From Hymenobacter swuensis DY53 (GTDB taxonomy: Bacteria > Bacteroidota > Bacteroidia > Cytophagales > Hymenobacteraceae): a DNA stretch of 64,000 nt. Below, piece after piece: positions 1-8,063 of this stretch; the first letter of the stretch is position 1; each line of letters begins with the position of its first letter. The DNA is taken from positions 4,840,242-4,904,241 of the forward strand of contig NZ_CP007145.1 of NCBI RefSeq assembly GCF_000576555.1. The letters are read 5' to 3'. The translations under genes and the position numbers were made by a program. The notes under the pieces were generated by a model. The model did no database searches. It was not told the origin of the DNA and worked only from the letters and a program-made list of their open reading frames with translations.

Positions 1-402
1 CGTGGCTACGACATGCCCTCTGAGCCGGTGAATGCCATGAACGTAGAGGACGTGCATAATGCCGTGGCACGCGCCGCCGAGCGGGCCCGGGCCGGTGAAG
101 GCCCTACCTTCCTCGAGTTTAAAACTTACCGCTACAAAGGTCATTCCATGAGCGACCCGGCCAAGTACCGCACCAAAGAGGAGCTGGAAGACTACCGCTC
201 CCGCGACGCCATCGAAGCCGTACGCCACACCATCCTGACGCACAACATGGCTACCGAAGAGGACCTGGCGGCCATTGATGAGAAGATCAAAGGACAGGTG
301 GCCGAGTCGGTGGAGTTTGCCGAGAACTCGCCCTTCCCTACAGCCGACGAGCTGTACAAGGACGTGTACGTACAACAGGACTACCCCTACATCCGCGACT
401 AG
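1..402 (+). CDS. pdhA: Pyruvate dehydrogenase E1 component, alpha subunit (C-terminal part)
   Basis: The 5' end lies outside the window; 133 C-terminal codons are visible and end at TAG 400-402. This is the thiamine-diphosphate E1 alpha chain that decarboxylates pyruvate for the acetyl-CoA-forming complex. The family signature is the stretch TYRYKGHSMSDP, the phosphorylation-loop region conserved in E1-alpha, preceded by the GPTFLEFKT strand and followed by a helical tail rich in Glu and Asp. A GC-rich hairpin with a T-run follows at once, so this looks like the last gene of its transcript. A branched-chain E1-alpha is possible in principle, but the tail fits PDH better. Confidence 0.9.
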   Translation, partial: RGYDMPSEPVNAMNVEDVHNAVARAAERARAGEGPTFLEFKTYRYKGHSMSDPAKYRTKEELEDYRSRDAIEAVRHTILTHNMATEEDLAAIDEKIKGQVAESVEFAENSPFPTADELYKDVYVQQDYPYIRD

Positions 403-420
403 CTCGCCGGAAGGTTATCG

Positions 421-446
421 GGCCGCTGTCGGCGGCCGCCTTTTTG
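421..446 (+). terminator. Intrinsic terminator after pdhA
   Basis: Stem GGCCGC / GCGGCC with a 5-nt loop, followed by GCC and five T. Confidence 0.6.
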
Positions 447-456
447 AGTAATACCC

Positions 457-1233
457 ATGTCGAAGATTCCGTTCACAGGCAAAAGCCAGCAAGCGCGTCA
501 GCAGCAACAGCGCGTTGTCTCTCCTGACCCCACGCAGCCGCTGGAGGCGTACAACCCCGAGCATCCGCTGCTGGAAGACCCCGATGCCTTGGCTATTCGC
601 CTGGTGGAATCGGAAGACTTCGTGCGGCGCAACAAGAACGTGCTGCTGGGTTTGCTGGCCGTGGTAGTACTGGCCGTGGCTGGTGGCTTCGGCTACTACC
701 TGTGGCGAGGCTCCCAGGATACCAAAGGGCAAGCAGCCCTGTTCCAGGCGGTAAGCTATTGGGAAGCCGACTCTTTGCAGAAAGCCATGAAAGGCGACGG
801 CCGCAACCTGGGGTTGGAGCGCGTGGCATCAGAGTACAGTGGCACCGACGCTGGTAACCTAGCCAACTTCTACGCCGGTGTGGCTGCTTTGAAAGAAGGC
901 AAAAATAAAGAGGCCATCGACTACCTTGAAGACTTCAGTTCCGATGACTACTTGGTGCAGGCTCGAGCGTATTCCCTACTAGGTGATGCGCACCTGGAAA
1001 TGAACCAGGCCAAAGAAGCCGCTGACTTCTATAACAAAGCCGCTAATTATAATGCTAACGAGTTCTTCTCGCCCGGCTACCTGCTGAAGGAAGCTACGGC
1101 CCGCGAAGCCGCTAAGGATTATGAAGGTGCCATTACGGCGTACAACAAAATCCTGACCGACTACGCTTCGGCGGCGGAGGCTACGGAAGCCAAGGAATAC
1201 AAGGCCCGCGCCGAAGCCCTGGCTGGTAAATAA
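457..1233 (+). CDS. Membrane-anchored TPR protein (YfgM-like)
   Basis: 258 residues. About 60 polar N-terminal residues rich in Gln and Pro are followed by one hydrophobic segment (about 61-83) starting NVLLGLLAVVV. A periplasm-facing helical domain with tetratricopeptide-like repeats follows (about 100-250, for example AIDYLEDFSSDDYLVQARAYS and the final repeat ending ARAEALAGK). The single-helix plus TPR layout is that of YfgM/ancillary SecYEG-associated proteins, which help periplasmic folding; the exact role here is an inference. It sits just ahead of ribH but is separated from it by a terminator and a promoter box, so it is probably its own unit. Confidence 0.7.
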   Translation: MSKIPFTGKSQQARQQQQRVVSPDPTQPLEAYNPEHPLLEDPDALAIRLVESEDFVRRNKNVLLGLLAVVVLAVAGGFGYYLWRGSQDTKGQAALFQAVSYWEADSLQKAMKGDGRNLGLERVASEYSGTDAGNLANFYAGVAALKEGKNKEAIDYLEDFSSDDYLVQARAYSLLGDAHLEMNQAKEAADFYNKAANYNANEFFSPGYLLKEATAREAAKDYEGAITAYNKILTDYASAAEATEAKEYKARAEALAGK

Positions 1234-1260
1234 ACATAGCTCAGCATTTCTGTATTCTGC

Positions 1261-1294
1261 ACAAGAGGCGGCCCCCGGGTCGCCTCTTGTGTTT
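1261..1294 (+). terminator. Intrinsic terminator
   Basis: Perfect 10-bp stem ACAAGAGGCG / CGCCTCTTGT, followed by GTTTT. Confidence 0.8.
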
Positions 1295-1328
1295 TCAGGA
1301 CCAGCCGGCCGGAGTAGAAACCGTCCCC

Positions 1329-1336
1329 TATCTTTG
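1329..1336 (+). promoter_or_regulatory. -7 box TATCTTTG upstream of ribH
   Basis: Matches the Bacteroidota -7 consensus TAnnTTTG, 50 nt before the ribH ATG. No clear TTG lies at the -33 distance, so the site is only moderately supported. Confidence 0.5.
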
Positions 1337-1385
1337 ACCGCACGGAGCTACTAGCTTCTCTTACCTGTTTAAACCTCCCCGCCGC

Positions 1386-1862
1386 ATGGCTACCTCTCTC
1401 AAAAATCTGAGCGACTATACTTCCGACCACTTCGTTGACATCAGCGAGAAACGCTTTGGGCTGGTGGTGGCCGAGTGGAACCGCGAAATCACCGACACCC
1501 TGGCCCAGGGCGCGTTCGACACGCTCCTCAAACACGGAGCCAAACCCGAGAACATCTTCCGCAACACGGTGCCCGGCAGCTTCGAACTGACGCTGGGGGC
1601 CCAGCTACTGGCCCAGCATGAGGAAATTGACGCGGTTATCTGCCTGGGTGTCGTTATCCAAGGCGAAACCAAGCATGATGACTATATCTGCCACGCGGTG
1701 GCCAGCGGCATCACCAACGTGAGCCTGAAGTTCAACAAGCCGGTCATCTTCGGGCTGGTGACCACCAACACACTGGAGCAGGCCTGGGACCGGGCCGGTG
1801 GCAAGCACGGTAACAAAGGTGTGGAAGGGGCAGTGGCTGCCATCCATATGCTGGGTTTCTAG
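1386..1862 (+). CDS. ribH: 6,7-dimethyl-8-ribityllumazine synthase
   Basis: 158 residues, the normal size. The cytosolic enzyme condenses 5-amino-6-ribitylaminouracil with 3,4-dihydroxy-2-butanone 4-phosphate in riboflavin synthesis and usually assembles as pentamers or 60-mers. Visible family motifs are the substrate-binding WN in VAEWNREIT, the PGSFEL loop, the phosphate and catalytic segment GVVIQGETKHDDYI with its conserved His, and the C-terminal TLEQAWDRAGGKHGNKG. The ATG at 1386 places the protein exactly on the family start. No other riboflavin gene is adjacent. Confidence 0.95.
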   Translation: MATSLKNLSDYTSDHFVDISEKRFGLVVAEWNREITDTLAQGAFDTLLKHGAKPENIFRNTVPGSFELTLGAQLLAQHEEIDAVICLGVVIQGETKHDDYICHAVASGITNVSLKFNKPVIFGLVTTNTLEQAWDRAGGKHGNKGVEGAVAAIHMLGF

Positions 1863-2134
1863 ACGAGCCTTACCTGACTCGTCGGCAAAAACCGGGGCCG
1901 GAGGGGGTATCGTGCAGATTAGCAGACAAAGCCGTAGCTTTGCGGCCGGAAATAGTCTGGCTATCGGGACCACCGGAGCTAGTAGGAGCAGTCCGGCTGC
2001 TGAAGGCTATGCGCAAAAAGGACAAACTTATTCGCGCAGGCTGCTGTTGGGCGTAACTACTGGCTGTTCAGTGGCTGCCGAAACTGGCATCCTAGCAAAT
2101 AACATAGTTTCATATAACCTCTTCCTGCAACGAC

Positions 2135-2518
2135 ATGAGTGAAGCACCCCTACGCTATTCCAGGGAAGAACTGGCTGAGTTTGAGCAAATCATTCAGGAC
2201 AAGGTCACGGCCGCCCGCAAGGAAGTAGCGTTTATCAAAGAAACCCTGAGCCGCAAAAACGATACCGGCACCGACAACACAGCTTCTTCTTCGAAGGTGC
2301 TGGAAGACGGAGCCGATACGGCCGAAAAGGAAAGCCTGAACCAGTTGGCCTCACGCCAGATGAAGTTCATCCAGCAGCTCGAAAACGCCCTGATCCGTAT
2401 CAAGAATGGCACCTACGGTGTCTGCATTGGTACCGGCAAGCTGATTCCGAAGGAACGCCTGCGTGCCGTACCGCACACGCAGCATTCCATTGAAGCCAAG
2501 ATGGCCCGCCGCGACTAA
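2135..2518 (+). CDS. TraR/DksA-family zinc-finger-like protein
   Basis: 127 residues. The N-terminal two thirds form a long coiled-coil hairpin with acidic tip residues (LEDGADTAEKE), as in DksA proteins that reach into the RNA polymerase secondary channel. The C-terminal finger reads YGVCIGTGKLIPKERLRAVP: only one of the four zinc-ligand cysteines of classical DksA remains, so the fold is probably held without zinc. This degenerate finger is common in Bacteroidota homologues. The gene stands alone, after a 272-nt gap and before a large hairpin. A direct effect on rRNA transcription is an inference. Confidence 0.85.
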   Translation: MSEAPLRYSREELAEFEQIIQDKVTAARKEVAFIKETLSRKNDTGTDNTASSSKVLEDGADTAEKESLNQLASRQMKFIQQLENALIRIKNGTYGVCIGTGKLIPKERLRAVPHTQHSIEAKMARRD

Positions 2519-2540
2519 CCTCGCTTTTGGCTCTTATTAC

Positions 2541-2597
2541 TGCCCGGACTTGTGGCCGGCCTGTACTTTTTGGTACAGCCGGTTGCTGGTCCGGGCA
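2541..2597 (+). terminator. Large stem-loop after the dksA-like gene
   Basis: Outer stem TGCCCGGAC / GTCCGGGCA encloses a second hairpin CTGTAC-TTTTTG-GTACAG flanked by GGCCGG / CCGG. It is a likely terminator, although the T-run lies in the loop rather than after the stem. Confidence 0.45.
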
Positions 2598-2688
2598 CTG
2601 TTTTCGGCGGCTTGTCGTTAGGCAAGCTTCCGCCTGTATCTGATTATTAACCTGTACCGTAGCGATACGGCACGCACGCTTCTTCCAC

Positions 2689-4641
2689 ATGGGCAAGAAA
2701 CACTTCTCCGGCGATGCGCCCGGCCGCCGTGGCCGTACCACCGGCTCCGGCCGTCCTGCTGACAGCCGTAACAATGACAGCCGTAACAATGACAGCCGCG
2801 GCAACGACAACCGTTCTTCGGATAACCGAGGCAACGAGGGATTCCGCAAGTTTATACAGCCCGGTCAGGAGCGCACGGAGCGCACGGGCGGCAACCCGCG
2901 CTTCGGCCAGAATGGGGGCGGCTCAGATGAGCGTCGGGGCAACTCCGACCGCTCTTCGTTCGGGCGTTCCAGCGGCGGCAGCTTCAGTGGGCCGCGCAAG
3001 TTCGGCAACTCGCCGGGCGGTAGCTTTGGCGGTCCGAAGAAATTCGGGACTTCCTCGGGTAGCGGCTCTTTCAACCGGGGCGGCCGGGACTTCCGGGGCG
3101 GTGACGATACGCGCCGTAGCAGCGGCTTTGGCGACAACCGCGAGGAGCGCCCGGTGCGGGAATTTGAGCCCAAGAAAACATGGCAGGGCCAACCATACCG
3201 CAGCCAGGAAGGACAGTCGGCAGTGCCGCGTGGCTTGCCGGGTGAGCGGAACCGTAAGTTCATCAAGCAGAACCCCAACCCTCAGGACGAACCCCAGGAA
3301 TTCCGTCCCCGGCAGGAAGAAGCACGCCCGATGCGCGAAGCTGCTCCCGGCGAGCGGGAAATCCGGGCGGCGCGTCCGTTCGATTTCCGTGGCCGGCCTT
3401 CGGACCTCGACAACGAGCAGTCGGAACAGGCGGCGCGGCCAGAGCGCATCGAGCGTCCTTCCCGGTCGGAGTGGTCAGAACGTACGGAGCGGCCGGCCCG
3501 CTTTGAGGCTGATGACCGCCGGGAACGGCCGGTTCGCCGGGCCGATGACAGCGGCGAGCGGCGCGACTTTGGTAGCCGGAAGCCCCAGGGCTTTGGAGCC
3601 GGAGCTGCCGGGGAAAAACGCACAAGCCGCCCCGGCGCTTTCGGCGACAAGCGGGAGGGTCGTGCTTTTGATCAGGACCGCCGCGGGGCCTTTGGCGAGA
3701 AGCGTAGCTTCGGTAGCGACAGGCGCGAAGGTCGTTCCTCAGAGGAGCGCCCAAAGCGGGCCCATGATGAGTACGCGGGCCGGGGTGCCCAGACGCCCAC
3801 CAGCAACCAGGCCGGCAAGCGCAAGTATGGCGAGGTAGCAGGGCAGGCTCCTGACTACAAAAACCTGAAACACTACGAGGACGATAAAACCCGGGGCAAT
3901 AAACGTCGGCGTGAGGAAGATGACACGACGGGCGAGGAAGTTCGCCTGAACCGCTACATCGCCAACGCCGGTATCTGCTCCCGCCGTGATGCCGACGCCC
4001 TGATTGCCGCCGGCGAAATCAAAGTAAACGGGGAAGTAGTAACGGAAATGGGCTACAAAGTGCAGCCCTCCGACACGGTGCAGTACGGCAAGACAAACCT
4101 CAACCGCGAGAAGCAGGTGTACGTGCTGCTCAACAAGCCCAAGGACTTCCTCACGACGACTGAGGACCCCGAGGGCCGCCGGACGGTGATGGAACTGGTA
4201 AAAGGGGCATCAAAGGAGCGTCTGTTCCCGGTGGGCCGCCTCGACCGGAATACCACGGGCCTGCTGCTGTTCACCAACGACGGGGAAGTGGCGCAGAAAC
4301 TCTCGCACCCCTCGCACCGCAACAAGAAAATCTACCAGGTGGAGCTGGATAAGCCGCTAACGGAGGAACACCTGAAGCAGATTGCGGACGGGGTGATGCT
4401 GGAAGACGGCAAAGCCGACGTGGACGATGTAGCGGTGGTAGCGGGTAACCCGCACTTTGTAGGTGTGGAAATCCACATTGGCCGTAACCGCATCGTGCGC
4501 CGCATTTTCGAGCACTTGGGCTATGATGTAATTACCCTGGACAGGGTGCAGTACGCCGGTCTGACTAAGAAGGACCTGCCGCGCGGCAAATGGCGCTTCC
4601 TTTCGGAGAAAGAAGTTATCCGCCTGAAGTATTTCATGTAA
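2689..4641 (+). CDS. rluB: 23S rRNA pseudouridine synthase (RluB/RsuA family) with long disordered RG-rich N-terminus
   Basis: 650 residues, of which only about 235 are the enzyme. Residues about 417-475 are an S4 RNA-binding domain (VRLNRYIANAGICSRRDAD). The pseudouridine synthase domain follows, with the motif GRLDRNTTGLL (catalytic Asp519) and the C-terminal RNRIVRRIFEHLGYDV element. The first about 415 residues are low-complexity, rich in Arg, Gly, Ser, Asp and Glu, with repeated FGDKREGRAF-like and RPxR units and a 15-bp tandem DNA repeat at 2759-2805 coding DSRNN units. Such an extension probably binds RNA or promotes condensation (inference). It isomerises uridine in 23S rRNA. The whole reading frame is open, so the extension is genuine and not a fused ORF artefact. 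Confidence 0.9.
   Translation: MGKKHFSGDAPGRRGRTTGSGRPADSRNNDSRNNDSRGNDNRSSDNRGNEGFRKFIQPGQERTERTGGNPRFGQNGGGSDERRGNSDRSSFGRSSGGSFSGPRKFGNSPGGSFGGPKKFGTSSGSGSFNRGGRDFRGGDDTRRSSGFGDNREERPVREFEPKKTWQGQPYRSQEGQSAVPRGLPGERNRKFIKQNPNPQDEPQEFRPRQEEARPMREAAPGEREIRAARPFDFRGRPSDLDNEQSEQAARPERIERPSRSEWSERTERPARFEADDRRERPVRRADDSGERRDFGSRKPQGFGAGAAGEKRTSRPGAFGDKREGRAFDQDRRGAFGEKRSFGSDRREGRSSEERPKRAHDEYAGRGAQTPTSNQAGKRKYGEVAGQAPDYKNLKHYEDDKTRGNKRRREEDDTTGEEVRLNRYIANAGICSRRDADALIAAGEIKVNGEVVTEMGYKVQPSDTVQYGKTNLNREKQVYVLLNKPKDFLTTTEDPEGRRTVMELVKGASKERLFPVGRLDRNTTGLLLFTNDGEVAQKLSHPSHRNKKIYQVELDKPLTEEHLKQIADGVMLEDGKADVDDVAVVAGNPHFVGVEIHIGRNRIVRRIFEHLGYDVITLDRVQYAGLTKKDLPRGKWRFLSEKEVIRLKYFM
2759..2805 (+). repeat. 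15-bp tandem repeat inside the RluB extension
   Basis: The unit GACAGCCGTAACAAT occurs twice exactly and then continues in degenerate form (GACAGCCGCGGCAAC). It is in frame and encodes DSRNN / DSRGN, so copy-number change would keep the frame. Confidence 0.7.
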
Positions 4642-4673
4642 GCACGCAACCGCCTGCCCGGCGGATGGCTCCT

Positions 4674-4833
4674 GATGGTGAAGTTGTGAAATAGGGAAGT
4701 GGTGAGTGGATGGGTTATTCTGACCTGCCACGCCCAGCCTCTCCTATTCCACGGCTTCACCATTTTTGCGCTGTTGAATGCCGAAAACCCGCGCGTTCCG
4801 GCTGCACTACTTCACCATTTACCACTTCACCAC
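4674..4833. repeat. Intergenic inverted repeat with GTGAA-word arms (copy A)
   Basis: The left arm (4674-4709) is a run of GGTGAAGTTGTGAAAT-like words. The right arm (4807-4833) reads CTACTTCACCATTTACC and is its imperfect reverse complement; a second partial right arm lies at 4751-4763. It fills nearly all of the rluB-coaX gap. Confidence 0.6.
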
Positions 4834-5577
4834 TTGCGTACTCTGGCCCTCGATATTGGTAACACAGCCGTGAAGTACGGCTGCTTCGAAGCCGATGCGC
4901 TGTTGGAATCGGCTACGGGGCAGACGCCGGCGCAAGTACGGGCGGCCGTGCAGCGGCTGCGGCCGGAGCACGTAATCCTGGCTTCGGTGGCCGAGGCTAC
5001 GGCCGCCTGGGCAGAAGAACTACGCCAACTGGTGCCGGGACATATCCTGGAGTTTGCGCCGGCCACCACGCCATTGCCCATCGGCAATGCGTACGCCACA
5101 CCGCACACGCTGGGCGCCGACCGGTTGGCGGCCGCCGTTGGAGCCGCCTGGCTGCTTCCTGCTCGTCCGGTGGTGATTATAGATGCCGGTACGGCCATCA
5201 AGTGCGACCTGGTCACGGCCGATGGCGTCTTTCGGGGCGGCAGTATTTCGCCGGGGTTGGCTATGCGTTTTCAGGCTCTGCATACGTTTACCGGACGGCT
5301 GCCGCTCATTACCAAACCCGAAAATCCAGTTGCTACTGTGCCGCTTACCGGAGCCGATACCCAGGCCGCCATTCGGAGTGGCGTGCTGAATGGGGCAGCA
5401 GCAGAAGTGCGTGGAATGCTGGCTGAATATGAGGCGCAGTTTCCGGGCTTAGCGGTGCTGGTAGCCGGTGGTGATGCCGGGTTTTTCCGCACCCGGCTGA
5501 AACGGCCTATCTTTGTTGTTCCGGAGCTCGTGTTAATGGGGCTTCACCGAATCTTAGTACACCATGTCTCAACCTAA
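4834..5577 (+). CDS. coaX: Type III pantothenate kinase
   Basis: 247 residues from a TTG start at 4834. This start is chosen because the family begins right at LALDIGNTAVKYG, the phosphate-1 motif; upstream in-frame codons run through an intergenic repeat. CoaX phosphorylates pantothenate with ATP in coenzyme A synthesis and is not feedback-inhibited by CoA. Other motifs are GADRLAAAVGA, the phosphate-2 segment DAGTAIKCDLV, and GGSISPGLAMR. panC and panD for the same pathway lie 24 kb away. The gene overlaps the next CDS by 14 nt, so the two are co-transcribed. A longer start (TTG or GTG further upstream) cannot be excluded. Confidence 0.9.
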   Translation: MRTLALDIGNTAVKYGCFEADALLESATGQTPAQVRAAVQRLRPEHVILASVAEATAAWAEELRQLVPGHILEFAPATTPLPIGNAYATPHTLGADRLAAAVGAAWLLPARPVVIIDAGTAIKCDLVTADGVFRGGSISPGLAMRFQALHTFTGRLPLITKPENPVATVPLTGADTQAAIRSGVLNGAAAEVRGMLAEYEAQFPGLAVLVAGGDAGFFRTRLKRPIFVVPELVLMGLHRILVHHVST

Positions 5578-6916
5578 CTACGCCGGCCTAGCCGGTGGTC
5601 TTTCGCTGCTGGGGCTGCTGGCAGCCTCGTCGGCCGCACTGGGGCAGGGCCTCGGCAACTCGCCTTACTCGCGCCTGGGCCTAGGCGACGCCAGTATGAA
5701 CTCGGGCGGCGTCCGGCAAATGGGTATGGGAGGCATCGGCGTAGCCGCGCCCAACAGCGTGAACGTGAACGAGCTGAACCCGGCCCTGGTGTACTATACC
5801 AGCCGTACCACGTTTGAGGCCGGATTTACGGGACAGTTCAAAACCCTGAAGAACACGGTAAGTAGTCAGCGGACTGGCTCGGGCACGCTGGGCTATTTGG
5901 CATTGGCGGTGCCCATCAACCGCCGCTGGGCGGGGCTTATTGGTCTGAAACCCTACAGCACGGTTGATTACGAATCGAAAACGCTGGACAATACGGTAGT
6001 TGGCGACCCTACCTCGCAGGTGGAAAAGCGCTATGCCGGTTCTGGTGGGTTGGCTGAAGCCTATATGAGCCACGCCGTGCGGGTTGCCAAAGGGCTGACG
6101 CTGGGGGCATCGGCAGGCTACGTGTTCGGCAGCATCGACCAGGAAGCCAGTACCCGCATTGGTAGCAGCACCCTGGCCTTGGATTTATCTAACCGAGACA
6201 TTTACCAGCAGCAAGTTCATTATTCCGACTTCGCCTTCCGGACGGGCCTGCACTACCGGGGGCAGATCAAGGACAAACTGAACTACAACGTAGGCGGAAC
6301 CTATAGCTTCCGATCCAACCTGAACGGGGAGCGAAGCACAAGTCTGTTGCGTGAAGACTACAATGGCGTCCAGATTGGATCAACGGCCTTGGAAGTTGAA
6401 GCGGCTGGCAAGGCCCGGGTGCCCGCGCTTACCCAGTTGGGTATCAGCCTGGATAACAACCGTAGTTGGAGCCTGAGCGCCGAAGGTAGCCGCCAGGAAT
6501 GGTCGCAGTTCCGGGCATTTGGGGAACAGGGCGGCTCCTCCGGGATTCTGCTTTCCGATACCTACCGCTTCGGTGTGGGCGGTGAGCTGACGCCGGACGC
6601 CACTTCAGTAGACAATTACTTTAAACGCGTAACCTACCGGGCTGGCCTGAACGTCACCCAACTGCCTTACCGCCCCGGTGGTCAGACGCTCTACGACCGG
6701 TCTGTCAGCTGGGGCTTTGCCCTGCCGCTACCCACCGCTACGCCGCTCGATGCCACGACCATCAGCCTGGGTTTCACCTACGGCCAGCGGGGTAACACCG
6801 ATGTGCGTAGCCTGTCGGATGGTTCTACGGAGCGTAATGTGAAGGAAGACTACGTGCGTATGCAATTGGGCGTGACGCTCAACAACCGGTGGTTTATCAA
6901 GCGCCGCATTGAATAA
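5564..6916 (+). CDS. Outer membrane beta-barrel protein (FadL/OmpP1-like)
   Basis: 450 residues. An N-terminal signal sequence (LSLLGLLAASSAALGQ, cleavage near 28) is followed by GLGNSPYSRLGLGD, typical of a conserved Bacteroidota outer membrane family next to coaX. The rest alternates in barrel strands, with AYMSHAVRVAKGLTLGASAGYVFG resembling FadL-type proteins. The likely product is a barrel for a hydrophobic or envelope-related substrate; the substrate is unknown. It is translationally coupled to coaX upstream, and lptC follows by 10 nt, an order kept across the phylum, suggesting a link to envelope assembly. Confidence 0.7.
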   Translation: MSQPNYAGLAGGLSLLGLLAASSAALGQGLGNSPYSRLGLGDASMNSGGVRQMGMGGIGVAAPNSVNVNELNPALVYYTSRTTFEAGFTGQFKTLKNTVSSQRTGSGTLGYLALAVPINRRWAGLIGLKPYSTVDYESKTLDNTVVGDPTSQVEKRYAGSGGLAEAYMSHAVRVAKGLTLGASAGYVFGSIDQEASTRIGSSTLALDLSNRDIYQQQVHYSDFAFRTGLHYRGQIKDKLNYNVGGTYSFRSNLNGERSTSLLREDYNGVQIGSTALEVEAAGKARVPALTQLGISLDNNRSWSLSAEGSRQEWSQFRAFGEQGGSSGILLSDTYRFGVGGELTPDATSVDNYFKRVTYRAGLNVTQLPYRPGGQTLYDRSVSWGFALPLPTATPLDATTISLGFTYGQRGNTDVRSLSDGSTERNVKEDYVRMQLGVTLNNRWFIKRRIE

Positions 6917-6926
6917 CTCCGTTCCT

Positions 6927-7514
6927 ATGTTTCCGGTTTCTACCCGTCTGGTTTCGGTATTGGTGGGAATAACCCTGCTCACGGCGGGCTGTCGTAAGAG
7001 CAGCGACGAGGTAGCAGCCAAGCCGATAGAATACAAGGGCCCTACCGTAGAAACGGAGAATGTGCTCATGCTGGTCAGCGACTCGGCTAAGCTGCGTATT
7101 CGCCTCACGGCCCCGCTGGAGCAACAGTTTGAGTCGGGCGACATGCTGTACCCCAAAGGCGTGAAGCTCACGTTTCTGGGAGCTGATGGTCAGGAAGTGG
7201 TCAACACCATCACGGGCAAGTATGGCAAGTTTGAAAAGGCCAAGAACCTCTATACCATGCGCGGCGACGTGCGGGTGGTAAACGTGCCCAAGCAGCAGCG
7301 CATGAATACGGAGGAGGCCTTCTACGACAAGCTCAAGGCTAGTATCTATACCCAGGAGCAAACCGAAGTTAAGGTAACCACGCCCACGGAGGTTCTTACA
7401 GGCCGAGGGCTGATGGCCAACCAGGATTTCTCTTGGTATCGGATTTTAAACCCCACCGGCGTATTCACGCTGCAAAACGCCCCTACGGCCGGCCCGGCCG
7501 CGCCGCCTCGCTAA
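6927..7514 (+). CDS. lptC: LPS export protein LptC (lipoprotein form)
   Basis: 195 residues from ATG 6927. A TTG 18 nt earlier would overlap the upstream gene and add six residues before the signal peptide. The signal peptide ends in the lipobox LTAGC. The remaining sequence is the LptC/OstA-like beta-jellyroll: LRIRLTAPLEQQF, GVKLTFLGADGQEVVNTITGKYG, and the repeated strand KVTTPTEVLTGRGL. LptC passes lipopolysaccharide from the LptBFG transporter to the periplasmic bridge. E. coli LptC has an N-terminal helix, whereas Bacteroidota forms are often lipoproteins, as here. lptB lies separately at 16,674. Confidence 0.85.
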   Translation: MFPVSTRLVSVLVGITLLTAGCRKSSDEVAAKPIEYKGPTVETENVLMLVSDSAKLRIRLTAPLEQQFESGDMLYPKGVKLTFLGADGQEVVNTITGKYGKFEKAKNLYTMRGDVRVVNVPKQQRMNTEEAFYDKLKASIYTQEQTEVKVTTPTEVLTGRGLMANQDFSWYRILNPTGVFTLQNAPTAGPAAPPR

Positions 7515-7523
7515 CCTCTTCGC

Positions 7524-7787
7524 ATGAAACGTTTCTGGGAGCCCGGCATCAGCCGGACCATCTTGTTTGCTCTGTCTATCGTCACGTTCGTCATTGCGTG
7601 CTATCAAACGCTGGTAACGGGCAAGATGGAGGGCTTATACCAGAACTACTGGCTGTTCATGCTCTCCTTCGGGCTGGTGATTGGGTTGCGCTACCTCCGC
7701 CAGCGCGATAAAATAGCGGCGGCCGAGGCAGAAGCAGCCCGCAAAGCGGCTACGCCGCCCACCAAAAAACCGAAGAAGAAAAAGTAA
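7524..7787 (+). CDS. Small membrane protein of unknown function
   Basis: 87 residues. There are two predicted transmembrane segments (about 11-29 with TILFALSIVTFVIACYQ, and about 41-58 with WLFMLSFGLVIGLRYL), then a cytoplasmic Lys/Ala-rich tail ending in KKPKKKK. It begins 9 nt after lptC and is in the same operon. Its position between lptC and the PpiD-like gene suggests an envelope role; no family function is recognised. Confidence 0.8.
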   Translation: MKRFWEPGISRTILFALSIVTFVIACYQTLVTGKMEGLYQNYWLFMLSFGLVIGLRYLRQRDKIAAAEAEAARKAATPPTKKPKKKK

Positions 7788-7821
7788 TCTTCTTGGTACT
7801 AGTGGCGGGGCAACCTCGGCC

Positions 7822-7867
7822 AAGCCCAAGTCCCTGATATCCGTGCGGATGCCAGGGACTTGGGCTT
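7822..7867 (+). terminator. Long hairpin after the coaX-lptC operon
   Basis: Perfect 15-bp stem AAGCCCAAGTCCCTG / CAGGGACTTGGGCTT with a 16-nt loop and TTGT after it. Confidence 0.7.
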
Positions 7868-8063
7868 TGTACAGCTTTGCCGTTTTTGAAATAGCAAAGA
7901 GGAGAGCCGCTATTTCAGCGGTTCAGCGCTGGGAAAAGGACCGTATGCTTTGCGTCGCCGCCGCAAGCAGACAACTGCCGCGCCATTTCATTACCTAATG
8001 ACCATCTTTTTTGGTTATTTTGCACCTCTTTCACCTTTTCTTACTGCGCTTTTTTTCAAGTAA

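Noticed and set aside
1798..2142. 114-codon frame after ribH
   Set aside because: It starts inside ribH and has no recognisable protein features; low-complexity Ser/Gly content suggests non-coding sequence.
2714..3838. 374-codon + frame overlapping the rluB extension
   Set aside because: The rluB frame continues into a proven enzyme domain. The second frame is an Ala/Arg-rich shadow.
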